Below, one piece after another: positions 25,879-34,481 of a stretch of DNA of 64,000 nt; within the stretch, counting starts at the first letter, position 1; the number at the start of each line of letters is the position of its first letter. Source of the DNA: Actinomadura sp. J1-007. GTDB taxonomy: Bacteria; Actinomycetota; Actinomycetes; Streptosporangiales; Streptosporangiaceae. Under the pieces are notes generated by a model. That model did no database searches. It had not been told where the DNA came from and worked only from the letters and a program-made list of their open reading frames with translations. The translations under genes were made by a program, and so were the position numbers. The stretch is from positions 1,116,001-1,180,000 of the forward strand of contig NZ_WING01000002.1 of the NCBI RefSeq assembly GCF_009793335.1. The letters run 5' to 3'.

Positions 25879-26940
25879 TCAGAGGGCCGGGGTTGCGGGG
25901 GCCGTCAGCGTGCGGTCGCGGGACGACTGGAGGGCGGCCTCGATGACCTCCAGCCCCACGATGGCGTCGGCCAGGGAGACGGGCGGGGGCGCGTCGCCGC
26001 GGAGGGTACGGGCGACGGCGGCGTAGAAGTCCTGGTAGCCGCCCGGCTCGGTCGGTTCGGGACGTTCGGCGCCCGGGGTGCCCAGCGTCCCGTACGCGGC
26101 GGGGGCGGCGATGCCCCAGCCGGGGTCCTTCGGGGTGAGGCCGCGGCGCAGGGCGTCCTCCTGGCCGTCGAGGCCGCCGACCGTGTACGCGGCGGCGCCG
26201 CCCAGCACGCGGAAACGGGGCCCGAGGTTCGCGGCGGTGGCGCTCATCCACAGGCTGGACCGTTCCCCGCCCGGATGCTCCAGGGCCACGAACACGTCGT
26301 CGGGGGCCGTCGCGCCGGGGCGGCGGGTGTCGATCTCCGCGTAGACCCGGTCGGGACGGCCGAACAGCACCACCGCCTGGTCGATCAGGTGCGAGCCCAG
26401 GTCGTATAGGATCCCGCCCGCGTCGCGCGGATCGGTGCTCTCCTTCCACGACCCCTTCACCTCGGGCCGCCAGCGCTCGAACCGGGACTCGAACCGCTGG
26501 ACGCCGCCGAGCGCGCCGTCCGCGACCAGCCTGCGGACGGTGCGGAAGTCGCCGTCCCAGCGGCGGTTGTGGAACGGGATGACCGGCAGGCCCCGGACGG
26601 CGCTCAGCGCGGCCAGCGAGCGGGCCTCGGCGGCCGTCGCCGCGACCGGCTTGTCCAGGACGACGGGCAGGCCGGCGGTCAGGGCCGTCCGGGCGAGCGG
26701 GACGTGGGCGCGGTTCGGCGCGGTGATCACTGCGAGGTCGTACGAGCCGGCGGCCTCCCAGAGCCGGTCGACGCTGTCCAGCACCTTGGCGTCCGGGTGG
26801 CGCTCCCGCACCGCGTCCTGCCGCTCCGGGTTCCCGGTCACCACGGCGGCGAGCCGCATCCCGGCCGTGGTGGAGATCAGCGGGGCGTGGAACACCGACC
26901 CGCCGGTGCCGTATCCGATCAGAGCGACGCGCGAATCCAT
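25879..26940 (-). CDS. Gfo/Idh/MocA-family oxidoreductase
   Basis: 353 residues. The N-terminal Rossmann fold has VALIGYGTGGSVFHAPLI and the motif VVLDKPVAATAAEA (the EKP-type motif, here DKP). The C-terminal sheet domain has GGILYDLGSHLIDQAVVLFG, with the catalytic GxHxxD-type LGSHLID. These NAD(P)-dependent dehydrogenases act on sugars, inositols or related polyols; the substrate is not predictable. It is convergent with the secreted coiled-coil gene and divergent from the REC-flavoprotein gene. Confidence 0.9.
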   Translation of the reverse strand: MDSRVALIGYGTGGSVFHAPLISTTAGMRLAAVVTGNPERQDAVRERHPDAKVLDSVDRLWEAAGSYDLAVITAPNRAHVPLARTALTAGLPVVLDKPVAATAAEARSLAALSAVRGLPVIPFHNRRWDGDFRTVRRLVADGALGGVQRFESRFERWRPEVKGSWKESTDPRDAGGILYDLGSHLIDQAVVLFGRPDRVYAEIDTRRPGATAPDDVFVALEHPGGERSSLWMSATAANLGPRFRVLGGAAAYTVGGLDGQEDALRRGLTPKDPGWGIAAPAAYGTLGTPGAERPEPTEPGGYQDFYAAVARTLRGDAPPPVSLADAIVGLEVIEAALQSSRDRTLTAPATPAL

Positions 26941-27055
26941 CCTCCGATGATGTCCGATGGGCCTCCGGCCTGCGGCGCTGGGGTCGGGGGGCGACGCAGG
27001 TCGGGAGGCTGCGTAGGCTTTTGCGGGTATTCGGGTGAGCCGAGGGAGATGGACG

Positions 27056-28702
27056 TTGTCCAAGCCTGTCCTGATGACGGTCGACGACGACCCGGGGGTG
27101 TCCCGGGCCGTGGCGCGGGACCTGCGCCGCAGGTACGCCGGGTCGTACCGGATCCTGCGCGCCGAGTCCGGGCGCCAGGCGCTCGACGCGCTCGGCGAGC
27201 TGCGGCTGCGCGGGGACGAGACCGCGATGCTGCTCGCCGACCACCGGATGCCCGAGATGAACGGGGTGGAGTTCCTCGAACGGGCCATGGACCTGTTCCC
27301 GTTCGCCCGCCGGGTGCTGCTGACCGCCTACGCCGACACCGACGCCGCGATCCGCGCGATCAACGTGGTGGACCTCGACCACTACCTGCTCAAGCCGTGG
27401 AACCCGCCGGAGGAGAAGCTCTACCCGGTGGTCGACGCGCAGCTCGACGCGTGGTCGCGGACCGACCGCAGCCGCCCCGGCGAGCTGCGCGTCGTCGGGC
27501 ACCGCTGGTCCGCCCGGTCGTACGAGATCCGCGACTTCCTGGCCCGGCACCAGGTGCCGTACACGTGGCTGATGGACGGCGACCCCGAGGGCGCCGAGCT
27601 GGTCGCGGCGGCGGGCGGGCCGCGGCTGCCGCTCGTGGTCACCGCCGACGGCGCCGCGCTCGCCGCGCCGACGGACGCCGAGCTGGCCGCCGCCGTGGGG
27701 CTGCCGACCACGCCCTCCACCGGGTTCTACGACCTGATCGTCATCGGCGGCGGGCCGTCCGGCCTCGGCGCCGCGGTGTACGGGGCGTCCGAGGGGCTGC
27801 GGACCGTCGTCGTCGAACGGCACGCCCTCGGCGGCCAGGCCGGGCAGAGCTCCCGGATCGAGAACTACCTCGGGTTCCCCGACGGGGTGTCGGGGCAGCA
27901 GCTCGCCGACCGGGCGCGGCGGCAGGCCGACCGGTTCGGCGCCGAGCTGGTCGCCACCGGCGAGGTCGCCGCGCTGGAGTCGCGCGGCGCGACCCGCGTG
28001 GCGCGGCTGACCGACGGCACCGAGATCGCCGCGCACGCCGTGATCATCGCGACCGGCGTGTCGTACCGGCGGCTGGACGCGCCCGGCGTGGACGACCTGG
28101 TCGGCCGCGGCGTGTACTACGGCGCGGCGGTCACCGAGGCCCCCGCCTGCGCGGGCGAGGAGGTCGCGATCGTCGGCGGCGCCAACTCGGCGGGCCAGGC
28201 CGCGGTGCACCTGGCCAGGTACGCCAAGCGCGTCCACCTGATCGTCCGCGCGGACGGGCTTGAGCAGTCCATGTCGCACTACCTGGTCGGGCAGATCGCC
28301 GAGACCCCCAACATCGAGCTGCACACGCGCACCAGCGTGACGGCCGCCGAGGGCGGCAAGCGCCTCGAACGGCTCTGCGTCGCCACGCCCGGCGGCACGA
28401 AGACCCTCGACGCGCACTGGCTGTTCGTGTTCATCGGCGCGGAGCCGTTCACCGGATGGCTCGACGGCTACGTGGAACGCGACGCGCGCGGCTACGTCGT
28501 CACGGGGCCCGACCTGGTCGCCGCGGGCCGCCGCCCCGCCGGCTGGCCGATGCACCGCCAGCCGTACCACCTGGAGACCAGCGTCCCGGGCGTGTTCGCG
28601 GCGGGCGACGTGCGGTCGGAGTCGATGAAGCGGGTCGCCTCGGCGGTCGGCGACGGCGCCATGGCCGTCGCCCTCGTGCACCGCTACCTGGAACAGTCGT
28701 GA
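27056..28702 (+). CDS. Response-regulator receiver fused to glutaredoxin-like and thioredoxin-reductase-like FAD domains
   Basis: 548 residues. Residues 1-125 are an intact receiver (MTVDDDPG, phospho-Asp in LADHRMPEMNG, Thr in LLTAYAD, Lys in LLKPW). Residues 140-215 are a glutaredoxin-like fold (GHRWSARSYEIRDFL) lacking the CxxC. Residues 225-545 are a TrxR-type flavoprotein (DLIVIGGGPSGLGAA; NAD site VAIVGGANSAGQAA; VFAAGDVRSESMKRVASAVGDGAMAV). The TrxR redox CxxC is also absent. The TTG start follows GGGAGA; a GTG at 27035 is the alternative. With the kinase 19 bp downstream it forms a two-gene phosphorelay whose output is a redox enzyme, not DNA binding. Substrate unknown. Confidence 0.88.
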   Translation: MSKPVLMTVDDDPGVSRAVARDLRRRYAGSYRILRAESGRQALDALGELRLRGDETAMLLADHRMPEMNGVEFLERAMDLFPFARRVLLTAYADTDAAIRAINVVDLDHYLLKPWNPPEEKLYPVVDAQLDAWSRTDRSRPGELRVVGHRWSARSYEIRDFLARHQVPYTWLMDGDPEGAELVAAAGGPRLPLVVTADGAALAAPTDAELAAAVGLPTTPSTGFYDLIVIGGGPSGLGAAVYGASEGLRTVVVERHALGGQAGQSSRIENYLGFPDGVSGQQLADRARRQADRFGAELVATGEVAALESRGATRVARLTDGTEIAAHAVIIATGVSYRRLDAPGVDDLVGRGVYYGAAVTEAPACAGEEVAIVGGANSAGQAAVHLARYAKRVHLIVRADGLEQSMSHYLVGQIAETPNIELHTRTSVTAAEGGKRLERLCVATPGGTKTLDAHWLFVFIGAEPFTGWLDGYVERDARGYVVTGPDLVAAGRRPAGWPMHRQPYHLETSVPGVFAAGDVRSESMKRVASAVGDGAMAVALVHRYLEQS

Positions 28703-28721
28703 ACGAGCCGGAGGGGGCGGC

Positions 28722-30140
28722 ATGACCACCGTTTCGCCTGACGAACTGCGCGAGCTCTTCCTCTTCGAGGACCTCGACGACGAGAAGCTCGCGTGGCTGT
28801 CGTCGTACGGGACCGTCCGGGAGTACCCCGCCGACGCGATCGTGTGCGCGCAGGGCGACGCCGCGGAGTTCCTGTACGTCCTGCTCGACGGCGAGGTGCT
28901 GATGACGCAGCTCGTACGCGACCACAGCGTCGAGGTCAGCCGCACGTCCCGGCCCGGGGTGTACGGCGGCGCCGTGCAGGCGTACCTGGACGACCGGATC
29001 GAGCAGCGGTACCAGCACACGCTGCGCGCGACCGCCCCGTCGCGGATGTTCGCGCTGCCCGCCCGGAAGTTCGCGAAGGCCGTCCGCGAATGGTTCCCGA
29101 TGGCGACGCACCTGCTCGAAGGCAACTTCTTCGGGATGAGCCGCAGCCGCCAGGTCGTCGAGCAGCGCGAGCGCCTCACCGCGCTCGGCACGATCACCGC
29201 CGGGCTCACGCACGAGCTGAACAACCCGGCCGCCGCGGCGGCCCGCGCGAGCGCCGAGCTCGGCGACCGGCTCCTCGCCGCCCAGCGGCGCCTCGCGTCC
29301 CTCGCCGCCGCGGGCGTCGACTGCGGCCACCTCGGCACGCTCGTCCGGCTCCGCGAGCGCGTCGGCGACCCGTCCGCCGGCGCCCCCGCGCGCTCGCCGC
29401 TGGAGGTCAGCGACGCCGAGGACGAGCTCGGCGACTGGCTGGAGGAGCACGGCGTCGAGGACGCCTGGGACGTCGCGCCCGGCCTCGTCGCCGCCGGGAT
29501 CGGCGTCGCGGAGGCCGAGGAGGTCGCGGTCGCCGCCGGCGACCACGTGCCCGAGGCCGTACGGTGGCTCGGCGAGGTCCTGGAGGTCGCCCAGCTCCAG
29601 AAGGAGATCTCCGAGGCGATGAACCGGATCACCGCGCTGCTCGACTCCGCCCGCCAGTACTCCCAGCTCGACCGCGCCCCGTACCAGCGCTGCGACCTGC
29701 GCGAACTGCTCGACAGCACGCTGACGATGCTCAAGCGCAAGATCGGTCCGGGCGTCACCGTCCGCACCGACTACGACCCGGACCTGCCGGCCGTCCCCGT
29801 GTACGCCGCCGAGCTCAACCAGGTGTGGACCAACCTCATCGTCAACGCCCTGTACGCGATGGGCGGCTCCGGCACCCTCACCGTCCGCACCGCCCGCGAG
29901 AACGACCAGGCCGTCGTGGAGATCGCCGACACCGGCACCGGCATCGCGCAGGACGACCTCGGCCGCATCTTCAACCCGTTCTTCACGACGAAGCCCGTCG
30001 GCCAGGGCACCGGCCTCGGCCTGGACATCTCCTGGCGCATCATCGCCGACCGCCACAACGGCGACATCCGCGTACGCTCCGAACCCGGCGACACCCGCTT
30101 CGAGGTGGTCCTCCCGCTGACGGAACCCGCGGCCCCCTAG
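28722..30140 (+). CDS. Histidine kinase with N-terminal cyclic-nucleotide-binding domain
   Basis: 472 residues, no membrane helices. Residues 10-130 form a cNMP-binding/CRP-like beta barrel (FLFEDLDDEKLAWL, CAQGDAAEFLYVLLDGEV). After about residue 155 comes a HisKA domain with GTITAGLTHELNNPAAAAARA (phospho-His in HELNNP), a long helical insert, and a HATPase domain (N box NQVWTNLIVNALYAM, G1 DTGTGI, F box FNPFFTTKP, G2 GTGLGL). It is cytosolic and is expected to phosphorylate the receiver of the upstream flavoprotein. The ligand could be a cyclic nucleotide or a redox/lipid signal. Confidence 0.9.
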   Translation: MTTVSPDELRELFLFEDLDDEKLAWLSSYGTVREYPADAIVCAQGDAAEFLYVLLDGEVLMTQLVRDHSVEVSRTSRPGVYGGAVQAYLDDRIEQRYQHTLRATAPSRMFALPARKFAKAVREWFPMATHLLEGNFFGMSRSRQVVEQRERLTALGTITAGLTHELNNPAAAAARASAELGDRLLAAQRRLASLAAAGVDCGHLGTLVRLRERVGDPSAGAPARSPLEVSDAEDELGDWLEEHGVEDAWDVAPGLVAAGIGVAEAEEVAVAAGDHVPEAVRWLGEVLEVAQLQKEISEAMNRITALLDSARQYSQLDRAPYQRCDLRELLDSTLTMLKRKIGPGVTVRTDYDPDLPAVPVYAAELNQVWTNLIVNALYAMGGSGTLTVRTARENDQAVVEIADTGTGIAQDDLGRIFNPFFTTKPVGQGTGLGLDISWRIIADRHNGDIRVRSEPGDTRFEVVLPLTEPAAP

Positions 30141-30508
30141 CCGGCCGCCGGCCTTCGGGAGCGGATCCCGCCTGGTGACCTCGTGCGCGACCCGCGCGCT
30201 GTACGCGGCGGACAATGCGCGCGGGACATTTTCGCTTCCGCGCACAAGCGTTCGCTCGGTCGCTGTGGTTGGCTTCGTGGTGACGGGCTCACACCGGTCG
30301 GCCCGGCGGAACCTCCCTCCCGCCGGGCCGCTCCCCGGGCCCGCGAGCGTGCCCGGCCCGCCGCTTCGCGCGGAGGTGGCACGGCGCGCCGGTGCGGTCC
30401 GATCCGACGCCCCCCGGACCGGACCGCCCCGGCCCCGCCTTCCTCACCCGACCGCGCGGCGAGCGAAGCCTCCGGGAGGACGGCGGGTATGCCCGGTGTG
30501 CAGGGCGG
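30141..30508. other. Intergenic region after kinase gene
   Basis: No gene is visible. It contains an 11-bp perfect hairpin (30299-30309 with 30320-30330, 10-nt loop), which may be the terminator of the flavoprotein-kinase operon, and GC-rich sequence without clear motifs. Confidence 0.45.
30299..30330 (+). terminator. 11-bp hairpin, possible terminator
   Basis: CGGCCCGGCGG and CCGCCGGGCCG pair perfectly. It lies about 160 bp past the kinase stop. Confidence 0.4.
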
Positions 30509-30910
30509 TCAGTAGGACTGGAGTTCCAGGAGGTTGCCGTCGGGGTCGCGTACGTGGGCGGTGCGCAGGCCGGCGCCCCACTCCGGGCGGTCGCGGGGCT
30601 CGGTGACGGGCGTGGCGCCGAGGTCCTTCATCAGGCGGGACGCCGCGTCCACGTCGTCCACGCGGAACACCAGCATCGCGCGGTCCTGGCCGGACGGGGC
30701 GGGGAGCGACGACGTCCGGACGGTCTCGGCCATCCACGCGCGGCCCATCAGCACGAGGACGCCTTCGCCCTTCAGCTCCCATTGGGCGTACTCGGCCTCC
30801 GGCAGTTTCTTCACCGGCCGGATGTCCAGCAGCGCCGCCAGCGCGGACTCGTAGAAGCGCGCGCTGGCGGGGAAATCGTCCACCAGCAGGCGCGGGTACA
30901 GCGCGTCCAT
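30509..30910 (-). CDS. VOC-family (glyoxalase/bleomycin-resistance-like) protein
   Basis: 133 residues with two beta-alpha-beta-beta-beta modules: LYPRLLVDDFPASARFYESAL at the start and AHVRDPDGNLLELQSY at the end, the usual VOC closing motif. The metal ligands are partly conserved (final Glu in LLELQ). Such proteins either bind and sequester or isomerise small molecules; the substrate is unknown. It is divergent from a MarR regulator gene, with an operator in the 57-bp gap, suggesting MarR control of a small-molecule resistance function. Confidence 0.85.
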   Translation of the reverse strand: MDALYPRLLVDDFPASARFYESALAALLDIRPVKKLPEAEYAQWELKGEGVLVLMGRAWMAETVRTSSLPAPSGQDRAMLVFRVDDVDAASRLMKDLGATPVTEPRDRPEWGAGLRTAHVRDPDGNLLELQSY

Positions 30911-30933
30911 GACGTCCTCCAAACGATGGGTGT

Positions 30934-30961
30934 ACTCCAACGATTGGGGTAACCCTACAAT
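30934..30961. promoter_or_regulatory. MarR operator candidate and leaderless -10 box
   Basis: ACT-CCAA-CGA-TTGG-GGT (30934-30950) is a near-palindrome centred between the divergent genes. A related CCAAACGATGGG lies just upstream (about 30919). TACAAT (30956-30961) lies exactly 6 nt before the MarR ATG, so the MarR transcript may be leaderless and the operator would sit in its promoter. Confidence 0.55.
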
Positions 30962-30967
30962 GAACGG

Positions 30968-31432
30968 ATGACCGCGAACGCGATTCCGGAGCGACTGCCG
31001 CCCCGGCTCCTCGACATCAGCACGTTCGTGACGGCGCAGGTGGGGCGCACCGGCCGCGCCAGGATGGGCCGGATGATGGACGAGCACGGCCTCGGGCTGT
31101 GGCACTTCGCCGTCCTCGCCGCGCTGGACGACTCCGCGCCCGCCTCGCAGCGGGAGCTCGGCACGCGGCTGCGCATCGACCCGAGCGACGTGGTCGAGGT
31201 CGTCGGACGCCTGGAGGAGGCGGGCCTCGTCCAGCGCGAGCGCGACACCGCCGACCGCCGCCGCTACGTCGTCGAACTCACCGCCCGCGGCCGCGCCGAA
31301 CTCGAAGCGGTCACGGAACGCGCCGCGCGCCTCGACGACGAGCTCTTGGCCCCCCTGGACGACGCCGAACGCGCCACCCTCACCCGCCTCATGCGCCGCG
31401 TCCTCGCCCACCACGACCCCCGAGCCCGCTGA
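30968..31432 (+). CDS. MarR-family transcriptional regulator
   Basis: 154 residues. The winged helix-turn-helix is clear: LWHFAVLAALDDSAPASQRELGTRLRIDPSDVVEVVGRLEEAGLVQRERDTADRRRYVVELT, with the wing DxRRxxVxLT. It probably represses the divergent VOC gene and itself. The stop-codon region resembles the unit of the minisatellite that follows immediately. Confidence 0.9.
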   Translation: MTANAIPERLPPRLLDISTFVTAQVGRTGRARMGRMMDEHGLGLWHFAVLAALDDSAPASQRELGTRLRIDPSDVVEVVGRLEEAGLVQRERDTADRRRYVVELTARGRAELEAVTERAARLDDELLAPLDDAERATLTRLMRRVLAHHDPRAR

Positions 31433-31790
31433 CCACCTCCAAGCCGTCCCCCGTACGTGCTGACCACCCGCGCACTGCCCCGCCTGCGTGCGCGCTGTCC
31501 TGCGTGCGTGCGCGCTGACCGCCTGTGCGCTGACTGCCTCTGCGCTGCCCCGCCTGTGCGCTGACCGCCTGTGCGCTGCCCCGCCTCTGCGCTGCCCCGT
31601 CTGTGCACTGATCTGCGTGCTGACCGCCTCTGCGGTGATCATCTGCGCGCTGCCCCGCCCGCGTGCGCGCTGATCTGCGGGCGCGCTGACGGCCCCTGCG
31701 CAGACCGCCTGTGCGCTGTCCCGTCTGCACGCGCGCTGTCCTGCGTGGGCGTTGTCCTGCGTGGGCGCTGATCCGTGTGTGGGCGGGGCT
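31433..31790. repeat. 15-bp minisatellite after the MarR stop codon
   Basis: A degenerate tandem array of units near GTGCGCTGACCGCCT, clearest between about 31505 and 31625 and decaying toward 31775. The unit resembles the MarR stop-codon context (CCGCTGACCACCT). Reading frames in it are repeats of Leu-Cys-Ala-Asp/Arg and I do not consider them genes. Confidence 0.75.
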
Positions 31791-31821
31791 CGTGCCGTCC
31801 GGTGGAGGGGGTGACGCGCGG

Positions 31822-31858
31822 GGGCCCGGTCCCGGCGGGGGGTGCCGGGGCCGGGCCC
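31822..31858 (-). terminator. 15-bp hairpin after the class II aldolase gene
   Basis: Arms 31822-31836 and 31844-31858 pair with a single T-G wobble; the loop is GGGGGGT. It is 16 bp past the aldolase stop. Confidence 0.6.
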
Positions 31859-31873
31859 TGGGATGGGAGCGCG

Positions 31874-32668
31874 CTACTCGAACAGGTCGGGCTGCTCGCG
31901 GGTGATCTGGTCGTACAGGGGCTGGTAGTTGATCCAGCCGACCAGGTCGTTGCCGATCTGCTGGTGGGTGAGCTCGGCGTTCTCGTGCTCGATCGGGACG
32001 ACCGGGCCCGCGGCCTTGGCGAGGAGCTGCACCTGGCACGAGCGTTCCATCGTGATGAACCACCAGGCGGCGGCGTCCACGGTGTCGCCCACCGTGAGCA
32101 GGCCGTGGTTGCGCAGGATGACGGCCTTGGCGTCGCCGAGGGCGGCGGCGATGCGCTTGCCCTCCTCCAGGTCGGTGACGACGCCGGTGTAGTCGTCGAA
32201 CAGGCCGTGGTCCTGGTAGAACGCGCAGACGTCCTGGGTGATCGGCTCCAGCTTCTGCCCGAGCGCCGACAGGGCGCGGCCGTAGGTGGAGTGGCTGTGC
32301 GCGGCGGCGACCACGTCCGGACGCGCCTGGTGGACCTGCGAGTGGATCGCGAACGCCGCCTCGTTGACCGGGTAGCGGCCCTCGACGACCTTGCCCTCGT
32401 GGTTGACCAGGATCAGGTCGCTGACCCTGATGTGCTTGAACGACATCCCGAACGGGTTGACCCAGAAGTGATCCGTCCGCTCGGGGTCGCGGGCGGTGAT
32501 GTGCCCGGCCACGCCCTCCTCGAAGCCGAACTTCCCGAAGATGCGCAGCGCCGCCGCGAGGCGTTCCTTGCGGTGCCTGCGCTCCTCCTCCAGGGTCTCG
32601 AACGACTGCGGCAGCCGGAAGATCAGATCGGTCGGCAGCTTGTCGAGGAACTCCTCGTCGTCGGGCAT
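31874..32668 (-). CDS. Class II aldolase/adducin-family protein
   Basis: 264 residues with the fold of fuculose-phosphate-type aldolases: GHITARDPERTDHFWVNPFG (substrate loop), the zinc-ligand motif AAAHSHSTYGRALS, and AVILRNHGLLTVGDTVDAA with the third histidine. Close relatives in actinomycetes act on sugar phosphates or serve as decarboxylases; the substrate is not clear. The ATG at 32668 follows AAGGAGA. It is divergent from a PucR-type regulator with a palindromic operator between. Confidence 0.88.
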   Translation of the reverse strand: MPDDEEFLDKLPTDLIFRLPQSFETLEEERRHRKERLAAALRIFGKFGFEEGVAGHITARDPERTDHFWVNPFGMSFKHIRVSDLILVNHEGKVVEGRYPVNEAAFAIHSQVHQARPDVVAAAHSHSTYGRALSALGQKLEPITQDVCAFYQDHGLFDDYTGVVTDLEEGKRIAAALGDAKAVILRNHGLLTVGDTVDAAAWWFITMERSCQVQLLAKAAGPVVPIEHENAELTHQQIGNDLVGWINYQPLYDQITREQPDLFE

Positions 32669-32761
32669 GGGGCGTCTCCTTGGCCTGGCTCGTCTGCCCC
32701 TATGGGACCCCATCGGGACGTCCGGCGGCTAGACCCCGGCGGTTCAAGGGCGGCGCGCCTC

Positions 32762-32780
32762 GTTGTCCCGGCGGGACAAC
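32762..32780. promoter_or_regulatory. Palindrome between aldolase and PucR-type gene
   Basis: GTTGTCCC-GGC-GGGACAAC is a perfect 8-3-8 palindrome. TAGGGT at 32790-32795 lies 7 nt before the PucR ATG and may be its -10, so a bound regulator would control that promoter and possibly the divergent aldolase. Confidence 0.55.
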
Positions 32781-32802
32781 GGCCCAGCGTAGGGTGGCGG
32801 GC

Positions 32803-34430
32803 ATGGGCATGGACGAGGCGGACCGGTTCCTGCGCCTGCTGATCGAGCGCGGCGGCGACCCGGCGCTGCTGGAGTCGACGGTGCACGCCGCGCGCGGCAA
32901 GTCCGACCTGGTCGCGGCGCTGCCGGAGGAGGAGACGCGGCGGCACACCCGGGCCCTGCTGAACGGCGTGATCGCCGCGCTGGAGAACGGCGGTGTCCCC
33001 GGCGGGGACGCCCTCGCGGCGGCGGAACGGCTCGGCTCGGACCGGGCCCGGCAGGGCGTGCCGGTCGCCGCGTTCCTCGACGGCTTCCAGGCGGGCCGCG
33101 CGCACCTCGTCCGGACACTGGTCTCCGAGGGCCGCCGCCTCGGCGTCCCCGCCGACGCGCTCCTCGACGGCGTCACCCGCGTCGACGAGATCACCACCGC
33201 GCTCGTCCACCGGATGGTGCACGCCCACCGCGTCGCCGAGCTGGAGATGGCGCGGACGACGCGCGAGGGGCAGCTCCAGATGCTGCGGCGGCTGCTGCAC
33301 GGCGAACCTGCGCCGGTGCTCGCGCCGCTCGACGCGTCCGGCGCCTACCACTGCGTGGTGTCGGACGTCAGCGACCCGGCCGTCGCGGCACGCCTCGAAA
33401 CCGCGCTCACCGCGTCGGGCACCGGACTGTGCGGACTGGTCGACGGCCGCCTCGCCGCCCTGGTCACCCGCCTCCCCGCCGTCCACGAGACGCCCTCCCG
33501 CAGCGGCCCGCCGCGCGGTGTACCAGTGGGCGGAGTATCAGTGGGCGGTGGACCAGCGGGCGGTCCCGGCGGCGGTTCCGGTGGGGGTGCTGGCGGTGGC
33601 CTCGGCGGGGGGCCGGCGGTGCACTCGGCGATGCGTCCGGCGGCCCTCGCGGCGCGCCCGGCGGCGGCCTCGACGGCGGCCCCGGCGGTGGTCTCGACGG
33701 TGCGCTCCGCCGCGGCCCCGGCGCTGCGCCCGGCGGCGGCCCTCGCGGCGCCTCCGGCAGCGGTCCCGGCGGCGGCCCTGGCGGTGCGTCCGGTGGCGGG
33801 CCCGGTAGCGCGGCCAGCCGTGCTCCCGGTGGCGGGGCCGGTAGCGCGGCCAGCGGTGGTTCCGGTGGCGGTTCCGGCGGTGCGTTCGGCGGTGCGGCCG
33901 GTGGCGCGGCTGGTGGCGTGCCTGGGGTTGCGGACCGGGTGATGCCGTTGGTGGACGGGCCGTTGCTCGTCGCCTCGCCGCCCGTGTCCCCGTCTCGGGT
34001 GGCGCCGCTCTACGACCTTGGGCGGCGGGCGTTGCGCGCGGGCGCCGCCGCCGAGCTGACCGGCCTCCGGCACCTCACCGACCTCGCGCTGCTCACCGCG
34101 ACCGCGTCCGAACCCGACCTCGGGCGCCTCCTCGCGGACGGCCTGCTGAACGGCCTCGACCGCGCCGACCCGTTCCACCGCAGACTCGCCGAGACCGCGC
34201 TCGCGCACCTCGACCACGGTGGACGGATCGAGGCGACGGCCGCCGCGCTGCACGTTCACGGCAACACGGTGAAGTACCGGGTCCGCCGCCTGCACGAGCT
34301 GACCGGCGGGTCGTTCGCCGAAACCGGGAACGGCGACGCCGTCGCCCGCGCCGCGCACCGGTGGTGGGCGCTGCGGGCCTGGCTGGACGACCCGGGCCAC
34401 GTCGCGGGCACCGGCGGCCGTCCAGCATGA
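32803..34430 (+). CDS. PucR-type helix-turn-helix regulator with glycine-rich insert (one apparent frameshift)
   Basis: The N-terminal 230 residues (MDEADRFLRLLIERGGDPALLE ... GVPVAAFLDGFQAGRAHLV) resemble the RsbRD-like sensor region of PucR/CdaR-type regulators. The last 130 residues carry the PucR helix-turn-helix (ETALAHLDHGGRIEATAAALHVHGNTVKYRVRRLHELTG). Between them lie about 130 residues of Gly/Ala/Ser/Pro repeats, unusual for the family. The frame breaks in the G6 run at 33607-33612; one extra G keeps the insert in GGASGGG-type phase and leads into the HTH, giving 542 residues. It likely controls the divergent aldolase gene. Confidence 0.75.
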
Positions 34431-34481
34431 TGGGCCGGGCGGCGTCCAGCAGGGAACGCCGCGCATGACGAGGGGGGACCG

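Noticed and set aside
31460..31905. Several short Cys/Leu/Arg-rich frames in the 15-bp repeat array
   Set aside because: They are translations of the tandem repeat with no start context or conservation.
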